Assembly: GCF_039595395.1 (NCBI RefSeq)
Contig: NZ_JBCNLP010000001.1
Coordinates: 1,054,001 to 1,118,000, forward strand
Reading direction: 5' to 3'
Source of the DNA: Novosphingobium sp.
GTDB lineage: Bacteria > Pseudomonadota > Alphaproteobacteria > Sphingomonadales > Sphingomonadaceae
Length of the DNA stretch: 64,000 nt
A program made the position numbers and the translations under genes. Shown one piece after another: positions 8,234 to 18,055 of the stretch (position 1 is its first letter; every line of letters begins with the position of its first letter). The notes under the pieces are model-generated. The model was given only the letters and a program-made list of their open reading frames with translations. It had not been told where the DNA came from and made no database searches.

Positions 8234-8725
8234 ATGCCCCAGATATCCCAGCTCGCCGAAACCTATGCCAGCCAGATCTTCTGGGTGCTGATTTTCTTCG
8301 GCTTCGTGTTTTTCGTCATCGGCAAGGGCATGGTGCCCAAGGTGATGGAAACCATGGCCGCCCGTGACAGCCAGATCGCCGCCGATCTCGCTCACGCCGA
8401 GGCTGCCCGCCGCGCCGCCGAAGGTGCCGATGCCGGTTGGCAGGCCACCGCCGCCCAGCAGCGCGCCAAGGCTCACGCCCTGATCGCCGCCGCCAAGCAC
8501 GATGCCGCTCAGGCCTCCGAAGCCCGCCTGCACGCCGCCGCCAGCGTCATCGACGCCCGCGTCGCCGATGCCGAAGCGCGCATCGGTGCCGCCGTGACCA
8601 GCGCCATGGCCGAAATCGAAACCGTGGCCGCTCAGGCCGCTGGCGACATCGCCCAGCGTCTGGCCGGTATCACCGTGGGCGAAGACACCGCCCGCGCCGC
8701 TGTGAAGGAAGCTCTCCATGGCTGA
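8234..8725 (+). CDS. atpG: ATP synthase F0 subunit b'
   Basis: A 163-residue peripheral-stalk subunit. It starts MPQISQLAETYASQIFWVLI, with one N-terminal membrane helix (FWVLIFFGFVFFVIGKGMV, residues 17-35). An alanine-rich, amphipathic helix follows to the end (AAEGADAGWQATAAQQRAKA and similar), the right-handed coiled coil of b-type subunits. Phototrophic and many alphaproteobacteria use a b/b' heterodimer rather than a b2 homodimer, and this gene precedes atpF with an 8-bp overlap. Naming varies between databases (atpG, atpF2, atpX). Short N-terminus and gene order identify it as b' rather than b. Confidence 0.9.
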   Translation: MPQISQLAETYASQIFWVLIFFGFVFFVIGKGMVPKVMETMAARDSQIAADLAHAEAARRAAEGADAGWQATAAQQRAKAHALIAAAKHDAAQASEARLHAAASVIDARVADAEARIGAAVTSAMAEIETVAAQAAGDIAQRLAGITVGEDTARAAVKEALHG

Positions 8726-9251
8726 CCTGAGCCTGATCGTTCTGGCCGAAGCCGCCAGCGAAGCCGCCGAACCCACCGCGCTGGGCCTGACCCCGCCGAT
8801 GTGGGTGGCGCTCTCGATGGCCGTGCTGATCGTCGTCATGCTGGTGCTCAAGGTGCCGGGCGTGCTGACCAAGGGCCTCGACAACTCGATTGCCGAGATC
8901 CGCAAGCAGCTCGACGAAGCCAAGGCGCTGCGCGCCGACGCCGAGGCGCTGAAGGCTGAATACGCCGCGCGCATCGCCAACGCCGAGAAGGACGCGGCCG
9001 CCATGCTCGCCCACGCCAAGGCGGAGGCGGAAGCCATCGTCGCCAAGGCGGAAAGCGACACGACCGACGTGATCGCCCGCCGCGAGAAGATGGCCTCCGA
9101 CAAGATCGAGGCCGCCGAGCGCGGTGCCGTCGCCCAGCTGCGCGTCAAGGCCGCCGAGGCCGCGACCAGCGCCGCTCGTGGCCTGATCGCCGGTGGCTAT
9201 AGCGCTGCCAACGACAAGGCTCAGGTCGATAGCGCGATCGCTTCGATCTGA
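8718..9251 (+). CDS. atpF: ATP synthase F0 subunit b
   Basis: A 177-residue peripheral-stalk subunit. The ATG lies inside the end of the b' gene (8-bp overlap). A short periplasmic segment is followed by a membrane helix (MWVALSMAVLIVVMLVLKVP, about residues 30-49). A long charged coiled coil comes next (SIAEIRKQLDEAKALRADAE and onward) with a C-terminal Ala-rich end for F1-delta contact. It partners with b' to hold F1 against rotation. It is the last gene of the operon: a strong terminator follows 30 bp after its stop, and then repeat R2. Confidence 0.93.
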   Translation: MADLSLIVLAEAASEAAEPTALGLTPPMWVALSMAVLIVVMLVLKVPGVLTKGLDNSIAEIRKQLDEAKALRADAEALKAEYAARIANAEKDAAAMLAHAKAEAEAIVAKAESDTTDVIARREKMASDKIEAAERGAVAQLRVKAAEAATSAARGLIAGGYSAANDKAQVDSAIASI

Positions 9252-9280
9252 TTTGTCGCTCGGTTTGCGAACGTGAAAAG

Positions 9281-9300
9281 CCCTCGCCGTTTGGCGGGGG
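9281..9300 (+). terminator. Rho-independent terminator of the atp operon
   Basis: An 8-bp stem, CCCTCGCC / GGCGGGGG, with a GTTT loop is followed directly by six Ts. It lies 30 bp after the atpF stop. Confidence 0.85.
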
Positions 9301-9339
9301 TTTTTTCGTTTCAGGGGTCAGAAAGTCGGAAGAGGAAAT

Positions 9340-9567
9340 GCGAGGGGATTATCCCCTCGCGCTCCCATGAATGTCTACGTTGCGCATCGGGTTCGGCCTT
9401 GCGCAAAGCTTGCAGCGCCGCAGGCAGGAAACCACAGCGCAGTCCCATCGGCTTTCATGCCTGCGGCGCCCTAGGTGGTGCAGGTGGATAGGTGTGGCAC
9501 AACGACCGGGAACCGTTATCCTATCGTCGGAAGACGTTCCGGGAGCGCGAGGGGGTAACCCCCTCGC
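9340..9567. repeat. Repeat R2 (R-family, 228 bp)
   Basis: It is bounded by two near-perfect palindromes, 9340-9360 and 9547-9567, both with GCGAGGGG/CCCCTCGC arms, inside longer inverted ends that share GGGAGCGCGAGGGG. Internal landmarks are GCGCATCGGGTTCGGCC after the left end, a GCGCCGCAGGCA / TGCCTGCGGCGC pair in the centre with a 30-base spacer, and CGTCGGAAGACGT before the right end. It lies between convergent atpF and gloB. Confidence 0.85.
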
Positions 9568-9581
9568 ATCTTCCTTCCTTC

Positions 9582-10349
9582 TTAAAACGAATTCTTGGCC
9601 TCTCTGAGCGCAGCGAACACCGCCACGGCATCTCCGCCCCCCCAACGCTCCGCCAGAGCGCTGTCGTCGGCCCTGAGGAACGGATTGGTCTCCAGCTCGC
9701 GCTCCAGCACGAAGGGCACCGTGGCCCGGCCTGCCGAACGTGCCGCGTCCACCGCCGCCGCGTAATCCGCCAGAGCGTCATTCTCCGGATCGGCATGCAC
9801 CGCGAAACGCGCGTTCGACTGAGTATATTCATGCGCGCAATAGAGCTGCGTCCGCGCGGGCAAGGCTTTCAGGCGCGAGAGGCTGTCCCAGAACTGCTGA
9901 GGCGTGCCCTCGAACATCCGCCCGCAGCCCAGAGCGAACAGCGAATCGCCCACGAAGGCGATTCCCGCTTCGGGCAGGTGATAGGCGATATGGCCCAGCG
10001 TATGGCCGCCCACATTGATGACCTGCGCCTGATACGCCCCCAGCGTTACCGTATCGCCCTGATCGACCGTGCGGTCCACGCCCTCGATCTTGGCGGCGTC
10101 TCCGGCGGGGGCGGTGATGGTGGCGCCGGTGGCCTGCTTGATGGTCAGGTTCCCGCCGGCGTGGTCCTTGTGCCAGTGGGTGTTCCAGATCTGGGTGATG
10201 CGCCAGCCCTTGGCTTCGGCCTGGCGGAGGTATTCCTCGCCATCAGGTGTATCGATGGCGACGGTTTCGCCGCTGGCCTCATCGTGCAGCAGGAAGCCGT
10301 AATTGTCGGAGAGGCAGGGGAACTGGTGGACTGTCAGGGTGTGGGTCAT
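9582..10349 (-). CDS. gloB: Hydroxyacylglutathione hydrolase (glyoxalase II)
   Basis: A 255-residue metallo-beta-lactamase-fold thioesterase that hydrolyses S-lactoylglutathione, the second step of methylglyoxal detoxification. The metal-binding motif THWHKDHAGGN (THxHxDH) is at about residues 57-67. Further ligands are the His of GGHTLGHIAY, the Asp of FVGDSLFALGCGR and the His of YCAHEYTQSNARF. The C-terminal HAGH domain (VPFVLERELETNPFLR) is present and the length is normal. Its ATG overlaps the stop of the upstream GFA-family gene (ATGA), so the two glutathione-linked genes form an operon. Its 3' end faces repeat R2. Confidence 0.95.
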   Translation of the reverse strand: MTHTLTVHQFPCLSDNYGFLLHDEASGETVAIDTPDGEEYLRQAEAKGWRITQIWNTHWHKDHAGGNLTIKQATGATITAPAGDAAKIEGVDRTVDQGDTVTLGAYQAQVINVGGHTLGHIAYHLPEAGIAFVGDSLFALGCGRMFEGTPQQFWDSLSRLKALPARTQLYCAHEYTQSNARFAVHADPENDALADYAAAVDAARSAGRATVPFVLERELETNPFLRADDSALAERWGGGDAVAVFAALREAKNSF

Positions 10350-10765
10350 GACGCGCGTCCTTTGAGATAATGGGGAATGTCGGTGGGCATGGCGACCCAT
10401 GGGTGCATGGTCTCCTCCCACACCGAACGAACGGGGGCGAAGGCGGTCTTGTCCTCGATGGCGCCCACCGGGATGCCGATCATGCCGGGCTTGAGGTCGA
10501 TGGTGCACCACAGGGTCGTGCCGCAGGTAGGGCAGAAGAAGGTGGTGAAGCTGCCCCCGCTGTCGGCGATCCTGACATAGGTGGAGGGCTCCCCGGTCAG
10601 AACCAACCGATCCGCCGGATAATAGGCCACCACGCCGAAGGGCGATCCGCTGCGCCTCTGGCAGGCGCGGCAATGGCAGGCGACGATCTGGTCACTGGGG
10701 CCGGGGAGGGTGGCGGCGAGGGCGCCGCATTGGCAACTGGCTTGCATGGCAGCCAATATAGGCAT
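10346..10765 (-). CDS. GFA/CENP-V family zinc-binding protein
   Basis: A 139-residue protein of the glutathione-dependent formaldehyde-activating (GFA) fold. Zinc ligands are visible as CQCG near the N-terminus, CHCRACQR around residue 30 and FFCPTCGTTLW around residue 78, the standard Mss4-like pattern. The family binds zinc; catalysis of S-hydroxymethylglutathione formation is disputed, so I assign no firm reaction. It is translationally coupled to gloB, which points to glutathione adduct chemistry. The first ATG is at 10765; an internal ATG at 10747 (MQASCQCG) is an equally plausible start. It begins just beyond the rpsA terminator. Confidence 0.85.
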   Translation of the reverse strand: MPILAAMQASCQCGALAATLPGPSDQIVACHCRACQRRSGSPFGVVAYYPADRLVLTGEPSTYVRIADSGGSFTTFFCPTCGTTLWCTIDLKPGMIGIPVGAIEDKTAFAPVRSVWEETMHPWVAMPTDIPHYLKGRAS

Positions 10766-10782
10766 GGGCCGGCCAAAGAAAA

Positions 10783-10809
10783 ACCCGCCCGGAGCATGTC
10801 CGGGCGGGT
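10783..10809 (-). terminator. Rho-independent terminator of rpsA
   Basis: A 10-bp stem, ACCCGCCCGG / CCGGGCGGGT, with a 7-nt loop. In the minus-strand sense it is followed by TTTTTCTTT. It separates rpsA from the GFA-gloB pair. Confidence 0.9.
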
Positions 10810-10854
10810 CTTCTTTTCAGGCTGCAGCCTGAAGGTGCCGGTAAGCGTTAAAGC

Positions 10855-12552
<1,698 letters not shown>

Positions 12553-12932
12553 AAAAGAGTCCTTGGTGTCGATGTTTCCGGCCAGGCGGTTGTATCCGCC
12601 GGTCTTTCCTCCACCTGCCACACCATGCGGCAAATGGGCCAAAAAGGGCCGAACCACCCATGGGGCCGTATGCCGTCATGGGTATTCGCACAGGCAGATG
12701 CCGGTACGAACGGGCGGCGCACTAAGCCAATCCTGTACGAAATGCAAGGAAATTGGCGGGTTTCGGAGGGTCGATTGAGCGATTCTCGATGATTCGCCCC
12801 CGGAAATCTCGGTTCATCTTTGTAACGGGGCACCTGATCCCGCGTTTTGTTGCTCGTTCATCTCCGGGCTAGGCTGGCGGGTGCCTTTCTCGCGACGGAT
12901 CGCGACATTCTGTCACAAGAGGATACGACCTT
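12553..12932. other. Divergent promoter region between rpsA and the lipoprotein gene
   Basis: 380 bp with no credible ORF. It must hold promoters in both directions. On the minus strand TTGCAT (12742-12747), a 16-bp spacer and TTAGTG (12720-12725) form a weak candidate rpsA promoter, giving a leader of about 160 nt. On the plus strand AAGAGGATACGACC before 12933 gives the ribosome site of the lipoprotein gene. I see no riboswitch-like architecture. Confidence 0.4.
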
Positions 12933-13373
12933 ATGAAGGCACATTTTGGCAAGTTCGCGTTGATCGTGGTGGCTGGTTCGCTGGCTCTGGGCGGTTGTGC
13001 CACCACGGGTTCGGTGAAGCGGGCGCAGGCACGCGCCGATCAGGCTTTCGTCGAAGGCCAGAAGGGCCAGGCCGACGCAGCGCGGGCTCAGGGTACGGCT
13101 GAGGCTGCCGGCACGGCCGCCCAGCACGCGCAGGGCACCGCCGATGCGGCAGGCAGCGCGGCTCAGGGTGCGGGCGCTGCGGCTCAGCAGGCGCAGGCCA
13201 CGGCGAATGCCGCTGCGGCCAATGGCGAGCAGATCACCGCGCTCAGCACGCGCCTGCACCGTCTGGAAGCGGCCGAATGGCGCCGCAAGCACCCCAAGAA
13301 GGCGCACCACAAGCATCACCCCAAGAAGCCCCCGGTGCAGACCAGCGAGGGCCAGGCCCGCTTCCATCAGTAA
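12933..13373 (+). CDS. Alanine-rich Lpp-like lipoprotein
   Basis: A 146-residue lipoprotein. The signal peptide ends in the lipobox LALGGC (Cys near residue 22). The mature protein is an Ala/Gln/Gly-rich helix with near-heptad repeats (QGTAEAAGTAAQHAQGTADA and similar, residues 45-90), a short NGEQITALSTRLHRLEAAEW coiled coil, and a strongly basic Lys/His tail (KHPKKAHHKHHPKK). The layout recalls Braun-type lipoproteins, with a trimeric coiled coil and a basic end that could contact peptidoglycan; this is inference. It interrupts the usual cmk-rpsA adjacency and runs in the opposite direction. Confidence 0.75.
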   Translation: MKAHFGKFALIVVAGSLALGGCATTGSVKRAQARADQAFVEGQKGQADAARAQGTAEAAGTAAQHAQGTADAAGSAAQGAGAAAQQAQATANAAAANGEQITALSTRLHRLEAAEWRRKHPKKAHHKHHPKKPPVQTSEGQARFHQ

Positions 13374-13450
13374 GCCGGGCTGACAAGCTTGATCGACGCG
13401 GAATGGCGGGGTGTAAAACCCCGCCATTTCTGTTTTCAGGCCAGAGAGGT

Positions 13451-14095
13451 TCAGGCCAGCGGGGTGGCAAAGCCCTTGTCGGCCTTGGTCTCCACCAGGG
13501 CGATGGCCGCGGCGATGGCGGCATCCTTGCCCAGATCGGACGTATCGAGCGTGACCGCATCGTCAGCCGCGCGCAAGGGCGCCTCGGTGCGCTCACGGTC
13601 GCGGCGGTCGCGGGCTTCCAGATCGGCGGCGATCTCCTCCAGCGTGATGGCGCGGCCCTGGGTCCGCATCTCCAGAAAACGGCGCTGGGCGCGCGCTTCG
13701 AGGCTGGCGATGATGAACAGCTTGGCCGGAGCCTCCGGTGCGATCACCGTGCCGATGTCGCGCCCGTCCAGCACGGCGCCGCCAACCTGCGTGGCAAAGG
13801 CGCGCTGGCGGTTATAGAGCGCCTGACGCACCGCCGGATGCACCGAGACGCGGCTGGCGAGGCCGCCGCTGGCCTCGCTGCGCAATTCCGGGTCGTCCAG
13901 CAGCGAATCGGGGAAGGCGCAGGCGGCCAGAGCTTCGCCCGCATCGTCCGGATTGCCGCCGATCAGCGCCACCTGCCGCCCGACCGCGCGATAGAGCAGG
14001 CCGGTGTCGAGATGCGGCAGGTTGAAATGCGCGGCCAGAGCCTTGGCGATGGTGCCCTTGCCCGAAGCGGTGGGGCCGTCGACGGCGATGATCAT
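13451..14095 (-). CDS. cmk: Cytidylate kinase
   Basis: A 214-residue P-loop kinase phosphorylating CMP and dCMP. The P-loop DGPTASGKGTIAKALA lies at residues 6-21. The acceptor region LDTGLLYRAVG, the motif LDGRDIGTVIAPEA (about residue 108) and the lid RDRRDRERTEAPL are all present. The ATG at 14093-14095 is 13 bp after the aroA stop, so the two are cotranscribed. The convergent lipoprotein gene ends about 77 bp from the cmk stop. Length and motifs are normal. Confidence 0.96.
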   Translation of the reverse strand: MIIAVDGPTASGKGTIAKALAAHFNLPHLDTGLLYRAVGRQVALIGGNPDDAGEALAACAFPDSLLDDPELRSEASGGLASRVSVHPAVRQALYNRQRAFATQVGGAVLDGRDIGTVIAPEAPAKLFIIASLEARAQRRFLEMRTQGRAITLEEIAADLEARDRRDRERTEAPLRAADDAVTLDTSDLGKDAAIAAAIALVETKADKGFATPLA

Positions 14096-14108
14096 CTCTT
14101 CGTCCTTC

Positions 14109-15449
14109 TCAGGCCGCAACCAGCCCGGCGAGCAGCGGCATGAAATTGGGGAAGCTGGTGGCGATGGGGCTGACATCGTCGATGGTGACGCCCTTCGTGC
14201 TGGCAACACCCGCGATGGCCATGCTCATGGCGATTCGATGGTCGAGATGGGTGACGACCGGGCTGGCATTGCCGCCGGGCAGGGGCGCGCCATTCGTGCC
14301 GTCGATCACCATGCCGTCCTCGGTTTCATGCAGCGTGGCGCCGGCCAGTTCGAGCGCCTCGCGCATCACGGTGATGCGGTCCGACTCCTTGACGCGCAGC
14401 TCTTCCAGCCCGGTGCAGACCGTGCGGCCTTGCGCCAGAGCGGCGGCCACGAAGAGCACGGGGAATTCATCGACCATGCTGGGCACGACGGCGGGATCGA
14501 CCTCGATGCCCGTCAGCGCGGAATGGCGCACGCGCAGATCGGCCACGGGCTCGCCGCCGACGATGCGCGGGTTCACCTCCTCGATGCTGCCGCCCATCTG
14601 GCGCAGCACGGCGACGATCCCCGCGCGGGTGGGGTTGAGGCCGACGTTCTCGATCAAAACGTCGCTGCCCGGCACGATCAGCGCGGCGACGATGAAGAAA
14701 GCGGCGGAGGAAGGGTCGCCGGGGACGACGATGGTCTGGCCGGTCAGGTTCGCCTCGCCGTGGATGCGAATCACACGCTCGCCATCCTCGTTGGTGTCCA
14801 CGGTCAGATTGGCGCCGAAGCCTTTGAGCATGCGTTCGGAATGGTCGCGGGTGGGGACGGGCTCGATCACCGTGGTGATGCCCGGCGTGTTGAGCCCCGC
14901 CAGCAGAATCGCGCTCTTCACCTGAGCGCTGGCCACCGGCAGGCGATAGGTGATCGGCACGGCGGGCTGGGCGCCCTGCATGGTCAGCGGCAGGCGGCCA
15001 CCCTCGGACGCCGTGAACTGCGCGCCCATCGTCGAGAGCGGATCGATCACCCGGCCCATCGGGCGCTTGGAGAGGCTGGCGTCACCCACGAAGGTGGCGG
15101 TGATGGCATGGCTGGAGACCAGACCCATCAGCAGGCGGGTCGAGGTGCCCGAGTTGCCCATGTCCAGAGCGGTTTCAGGCTGGAGCAGCCCGCCCACGCC
15201 CACGCCATTGATCACCCATTCGCCATCGGGCTGCTTTTCGATGGTGGCGCCCATGGCGCGCATCGCGGCGGCGGTGGACATCACATCCTCGCCCTCCAGC
15301 AGGCCGGTCACGCGGGTTTCACCGATGGCCAGCGCGCCCAGCATGATCGAGCGGTGGCTGATCGACTTGTCGCCGGGGACGCGGATCGTCCCCTTCAGCG
15401 CCCCGCCGGGGGTGAATGTATGGGGGCGGGGCTGGCTGGAATGGCTCAC
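14109..15449 (-). CDS. aroA: 3-phosphoshikimate 1-carboxyvinyltransferase (EPSP synthase)
   Basis: A 446-residue shikimate-pathway enzyme joining PEP to shikimate-3-phosphate. PEP/S3P-binding motifs seen are VPGDKSISHRSIMLGALA at the N-terminus, LDMGNSGTSTRLLMGL around residue 97, and a C-terminal region with LEELRVKESDRI and DHRIAMSMAIAG. Residues near NSGTSTRLL (with Ala absent after Gly-Thr-Ser) resemble the class II, glyphosate-tolerant type of alphaproteobacteria, but I did not align it. The GTG at 15447-15449 (VSHSSQPRPHTFTPGG) matches the family's usual start; an ATG at 15494 would add 15 unconserved residues. It is the first gene of the aroA-cmk operon. Confidence 0.95.
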   Translation of the reverse strand: MSHSSQPRPHTFTPGGALKGTIRVPGDKSISHRSIMLGALAIGETRVTGLLEGEDVMSTAAAMRAMGATIEKQPDGEWVINGVGVGGLLQPETALDMGNSGTSTRLLMGLVSSHAITATFVGDASLSKRPMGRVIDPLSTMGAQFTASEGGRLPLTMQGAQPAVPITYRLPVASAQVKSAILLAGLNTPGITTVIEPVPTRDHSERMLKGFGANLTVDTNEDGERVIRIHGEANLTGQTIVVPGDPSSAAFFIVAALIVPGSDVLIENVGLNPTRAGIVAVLRQMGGSIEEVNPRIVGGEPVADLRVRHSALTGIEVDPAVVPSMVDEFPVLFVAAALAQGRTVCTGLEELRVKESDRITVMREALELAGATLHETEDGMVIDGTNGAPLPGGNASPVVTHLDHRIAMSMAIAGVASTKGVTIDDVSPIATSFPNFMPLLAGLVAA

Positions 15450-15669
15450 GGGCGATCTTTCTGGTGGGACGTTGACAGGGTGCGGCCCCGTCACCAGATA
15501 TCTGCTGCAAGACCGCCAATCGCGCGGCTTTTGACAGCGCGAACCAGCTATGGCAAGGCGCGTCGCGCTTCGGGGGGCTTTGCGCCTTCGTCGTAATGCA
15601 TCATGACGCTATTTTTCCGCGCCGGAAGGCGCGGGCCCGCCACATCCGGCGGCATCAGTGAGGAACAGC

Positions 15670-15987
15670 ATGGTCAAGCCAGAATGGGGCGCCAAGCACG
15701 GTTGCCCGAAATGCGGCACCCGCTTTTATGACCTGGGCAACAGCGACCCGGTTACCTGCATCGAATGCGGCTATGCCTGGACGCCCGAGCCGGTGCTCAA
15801 GAGCAAGCAGCCCATCCCCTATGAGGAAATCCAGAAGAAGGAATCCGCAACGCCCGATGGCGATCTGGCGGATGAGGACGATCTGGACATCGACGATGAC
15901 GGCGATTCGCCGGACAATGACGTCGATCTGGGCGGCGACGACGATCTGGGCGTGGCCAGCCACGACGACGAGCCGGACGAAGTTTAA
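15670..15987 (+). CDS. FYDLN acid-domain protein (TIGR02300 family)
   Basis: A 105-residue protein of unknown function found across alphaproteobacteria. Two CxxC pairs (HGCPKCGTRFYDLGN and TCIECGYAW) form a predicted zinc ribbon in the first 40 residues. The FYDL motif that names the family is present. The C-terminal half is almost entirely Asp/Glu (DLADEDDLDIDDDGDSPDND), an acidic tail that could mimic nucleic acid or bind basic proteins. The ATG at 15670 has GAGGAACAGC directly upstream; an in-frame GTG at 15658 is less likely. It stands alone, upstream of two tRNA genes. Confidence 0.85.
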   Translation: MVKPEWGAKHGCPKCGTRFYDLGNSDPVTCIECGYAWTPEPVLKSKQPIPYEEIQKKESATPDGDLADEDDLDIDDDGDSPDNDVDLGGDDDLGVASHDDEPDEV

Positions 15988-16131
15988 GAGTTTTTCGCGG
16001 AGTTTTCATTTTTCTGACAGCGCCGCGAAAAAACTTCTTGCCAAGGTCGGGCCTGCCTCCTAGTGGGGCGGCCCGGCCGGAAGGCAGGGACGGAACGAAC
16101 CACCCAGGGGCGTTTCGGTTCAAATGGTTAC

Positions 16132-16207
16132 GGGGCTATAGCTCAGCTGGGAGAGCGCCTGCATGGCATGCAGGAGGTCAGCGGTTCGATCCCGCTTAGC
16201 TCCACCA
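16132..16207 (+). tRNA. tRNA-Ala (anticodon GGC), first copy
   Basis: A 76-nt cloverleaf including encoded CCA. The acceptor stem GGGGCTA / TAGCTCC is fully paired and has the G3-T70 wobble that identifies alanine tRNAs. The anticodon stem CCTGC/GCAGG encloses loop ATGGCAT (anticodon GGC, reading GCC). The T-loop is TTCGATC. Confidence 0.95.
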
Positions 16208-16242
16208 AACTTTGAACCTAACATATTGATCCCGATGGATAT

Positions 16243-16318
16243 GGGGCCTTAGCTCAGCTGGGAGAGCGCCTGCATGGCATGCAGGAGGTCAGCGGTTCGA
16301 TCCCGCTTGGCTCCACCA
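16243..16318 (+). tRNA. tRNA-Ala (anticodon GGC), second copy
   Basis: 76 nt with CCA, differing from the first copy only in the acceptor stem (GGGGCCT / TGGCTCC). G3-T70 is kept, but pair 7-66 becomes a T-T mismatch. Anticodon GGC is unchanged. It lies 35 bp after the first copy, so this is a tandem duplication. Confidence 0.93.
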
Positions 16319-16348
16319 TCGCGACAGCGAAGTGAGTATCGCTTGCAT

Positions 16349-16446
16349 CCGGGCGTTACGCTGGCTGACGAGGTTTCGTCCGCCGGCGTTTTTCCGTATG
16401 ATGCGGCGAACGCTGGCCGGCGAGGTTTCGCCCGCCGGCGTTTTTG
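16349..16446 (+). terminator. Two tandem terminators after the tRNA-Ala pair
   Basis: Two direct copies of about 37 bp occur. Each has the form ACGCTGGC-N-GAGGTTTCGYCCGCCGGCG followed by TTTTT: the first ends near 16394, the second near 16445. In the second, GCCGGCG and CGCCGGC pair perfectly. They lie between tRNA-Ala and ffh and resemble a duplicated intrinsic terminator. Confidence 0.7.
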
Positions 16447-16508
16447 GCGTGTTATGGGCTTTGTGATCCGGCTTCCCGCCGGAACGGCCCGGCAGGAGTG
16501 GCAAGGAC

Positions 16509-18005
16509 ATGTTCGACAATCTGTCCGATCGCCTTGGCGGTGTGTTCGACAAGCTGCGTGGGCGTGGTGCGCTCACCGAGGCTGACGTGCGCGAGGCCAT
16601 GCGCGAAGTGCGCATGGCCCTGCTGGAGGCCGACGTTGCCCTGCCGGTGGTGCGCCGCTTTATCGATGGCGTGACGGAAGCCGCCATCGGCTCCAACGTG
16701 CTGCGCTCGGTGACGCCGGGCCAGCAGGTCATCAAGATCGTCAACGACGCGCTGGTCGAGATGCTGGGTGGGCAGGATGTCCCCGGTCTTGATCTGAACG
16801 CCGCGCCGCCGGTCGTCATCCTGATGGTCGGTCTGCAGGGCTCGGGCAAGACCACCACCACGGCCAAGCTGGCCAAGCTGCTGAAGGAAAAGCAGGGCAA
16901 GAAGGTGTTGATGGCGTCGCTCGACGTCAACCGCCCCGCCGCTCAGGAACAGCTCAAGGTGCTGGGCGAGCAGGTGGGCGTGGCCACCCTGCCGATCATC
17001 GCCGGCCAGACCCCGACCGCCATTGCCGAGCGCGCGCTGCATAGCGCCAAGCTGCAGGCCATCGACGTGCTGATGCTCGACACCGCGGGCCGCCTGCATG
17101 TCGACGATCAGTTGATGGACGAGATGAAGGCGGTTGCCGCCATCTCGACCCCCAAGGAAACCCTGCTGGTCGTCGATTCGCTGACCGGTCAGGATGCGGT
17201 GAACGTGGCGCAGGCCTTCTCGGGCCAGGTCGATCTGACGGGTGTGATCCTCACCCGTATGGATGGCGATGCGCGCGGCGGTGCGGCGCTCTCGATGCGC
17301 GCCGTCACCGGCAAGCCGATCAAGTTTGCGGGCACCGGCGAAAAGCTGGATGCCCTCGAGGTGTTCCAGCCGGGCCGCGTCGCCGGTCGCATCCTGGGCA
17401 TGGGCGACGTTGTCTCGCTGGTCGAGAAGGCGGCGCAGGCGGTTGAGGCCGAGGACGCCGAAAAGCTGGCCCAGCGCATGGCCAAGGGTCAGTTCGACAT
17501 GAACGACCTGCGCACCCAGCTGCGCCAGATGCAGAAGATGGGCGGCCTCGGCATGCTTGCTGGCATGCTGCCCGGCATGAAGAAGGCCAAGGCGGCGATG
17601 CAGCAGAGCGGCATGGACGACAAGGTGCTGCTGCGCATGGATGCCGTCATCGGTTCGATGACGCCCAAGGAGCGCGCCAAGCCCGATTTGCTGAACGCCA
17701 AGCGCAAGATCCGCATTGCCAAGGGCAGCGGCGTGCAGGTTCAGGATGTGAACAAGCTCATCAAGATGCACCAGGAAATGGAGCGCGCGATGAAGCAGAT
17801 CAAGAAGATGGGCGGCCTGTCCGGGCTCGCCGCGCTGTTCGGCAAGGGTGGCCTTGGGGGTGGCCTTGGCGGCATGGGTGGCGGCGGCATGGGCGGTCTT
17901 GGCGGCGGCGGTGCAGGGGGCCTTGGTGGTCTCGGCGGCGCTGGCGGCCTGCCGGGTCTGGGTGCCGGTGGCGCGCCCGATCTCTCCAAGCTCTTCAAGA
18001 AATAA
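16509..18005 (+). CDS. ffh: Signal recognition particle protein Ffh
   Basis: A 498-residue SRP54 homologue that binds signal peptides on nascent chains and docks with FtsY. It has an N-domain four-helix bundle (residues 1-95) and a GTPase G-domain with P-loop GLQGSGKTTTTAKLAKLL (about residue 108), DTAGRLHVDDQLMDE and TRMDGDARGGAALSM. The Met-rich M-domain includes LGMLAGMLPGMKKAKAAM. The C-terminus ends in about 45 Gly/Leu/Met residues (GGLGGGLGGMGGGGMGG and onward), longer than in E. coli, then LSKLFKK. It begins the translation cluster ffh-rpsP-rimM-trmD-rplS. Confidence 0.97.
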   Translation: MFDNLSDRLGGVFDKLRGRGALTEADVREAMREVRMALLEADVALPVVRRFIDGVTEAAIGSNVLRSVTPGQQVIKIVNDALVEMLGGQDVPGLDLNAAPPVVILMVGLQGSGKTTTTAKLAKLLKEKQGKKVLMASLDVNRPAAQEQLKVLGEQVGVATLPIIAGQTPTAIAERALHSAKLQAIDVLMLDTAGRLHVDDQLMDEMKAVAAISTPKETLLVVDSLTGQDAVNVAQAFSGQVDLTGVILTRMDGDARGGAALSMRAVTGKPIKFAGTGEKLDALEVFQPGRVAGRILGMGDVVSLVEKAAQAVEAEDAEKLAQRMAKGQFDMNDLRTQLRQMQKMGGLGMLAGMLPGMKKAKAAMQQSGMDDKVLLRMDAVIGSMTPKERAKPDLLNAKRKIRIAKGSGVQVQDVNKLIKMHQEMERAMKQIKKMGGLSGLAALFGKGGLGGGLGGMGGGGMGGLGGGGAGGLGGLGGAGGLPGLGAGGAPDLSKLFKK

Positions 18006-18055
18006 GTTTCGTTAATTCAGTCTATTCAACAGTTTAAAATCGAAAGGTAACAGCA

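Noticed and set aside
9340..9567. R-family palindromes as ordinary transcription terminators
   Set aside because: The atp operon already has a terminator with a T-run at 9281-9300. R palindromes lack T-runs, occur at both ends of each element and also lie upstream of genes, so termination alone does not explain them.
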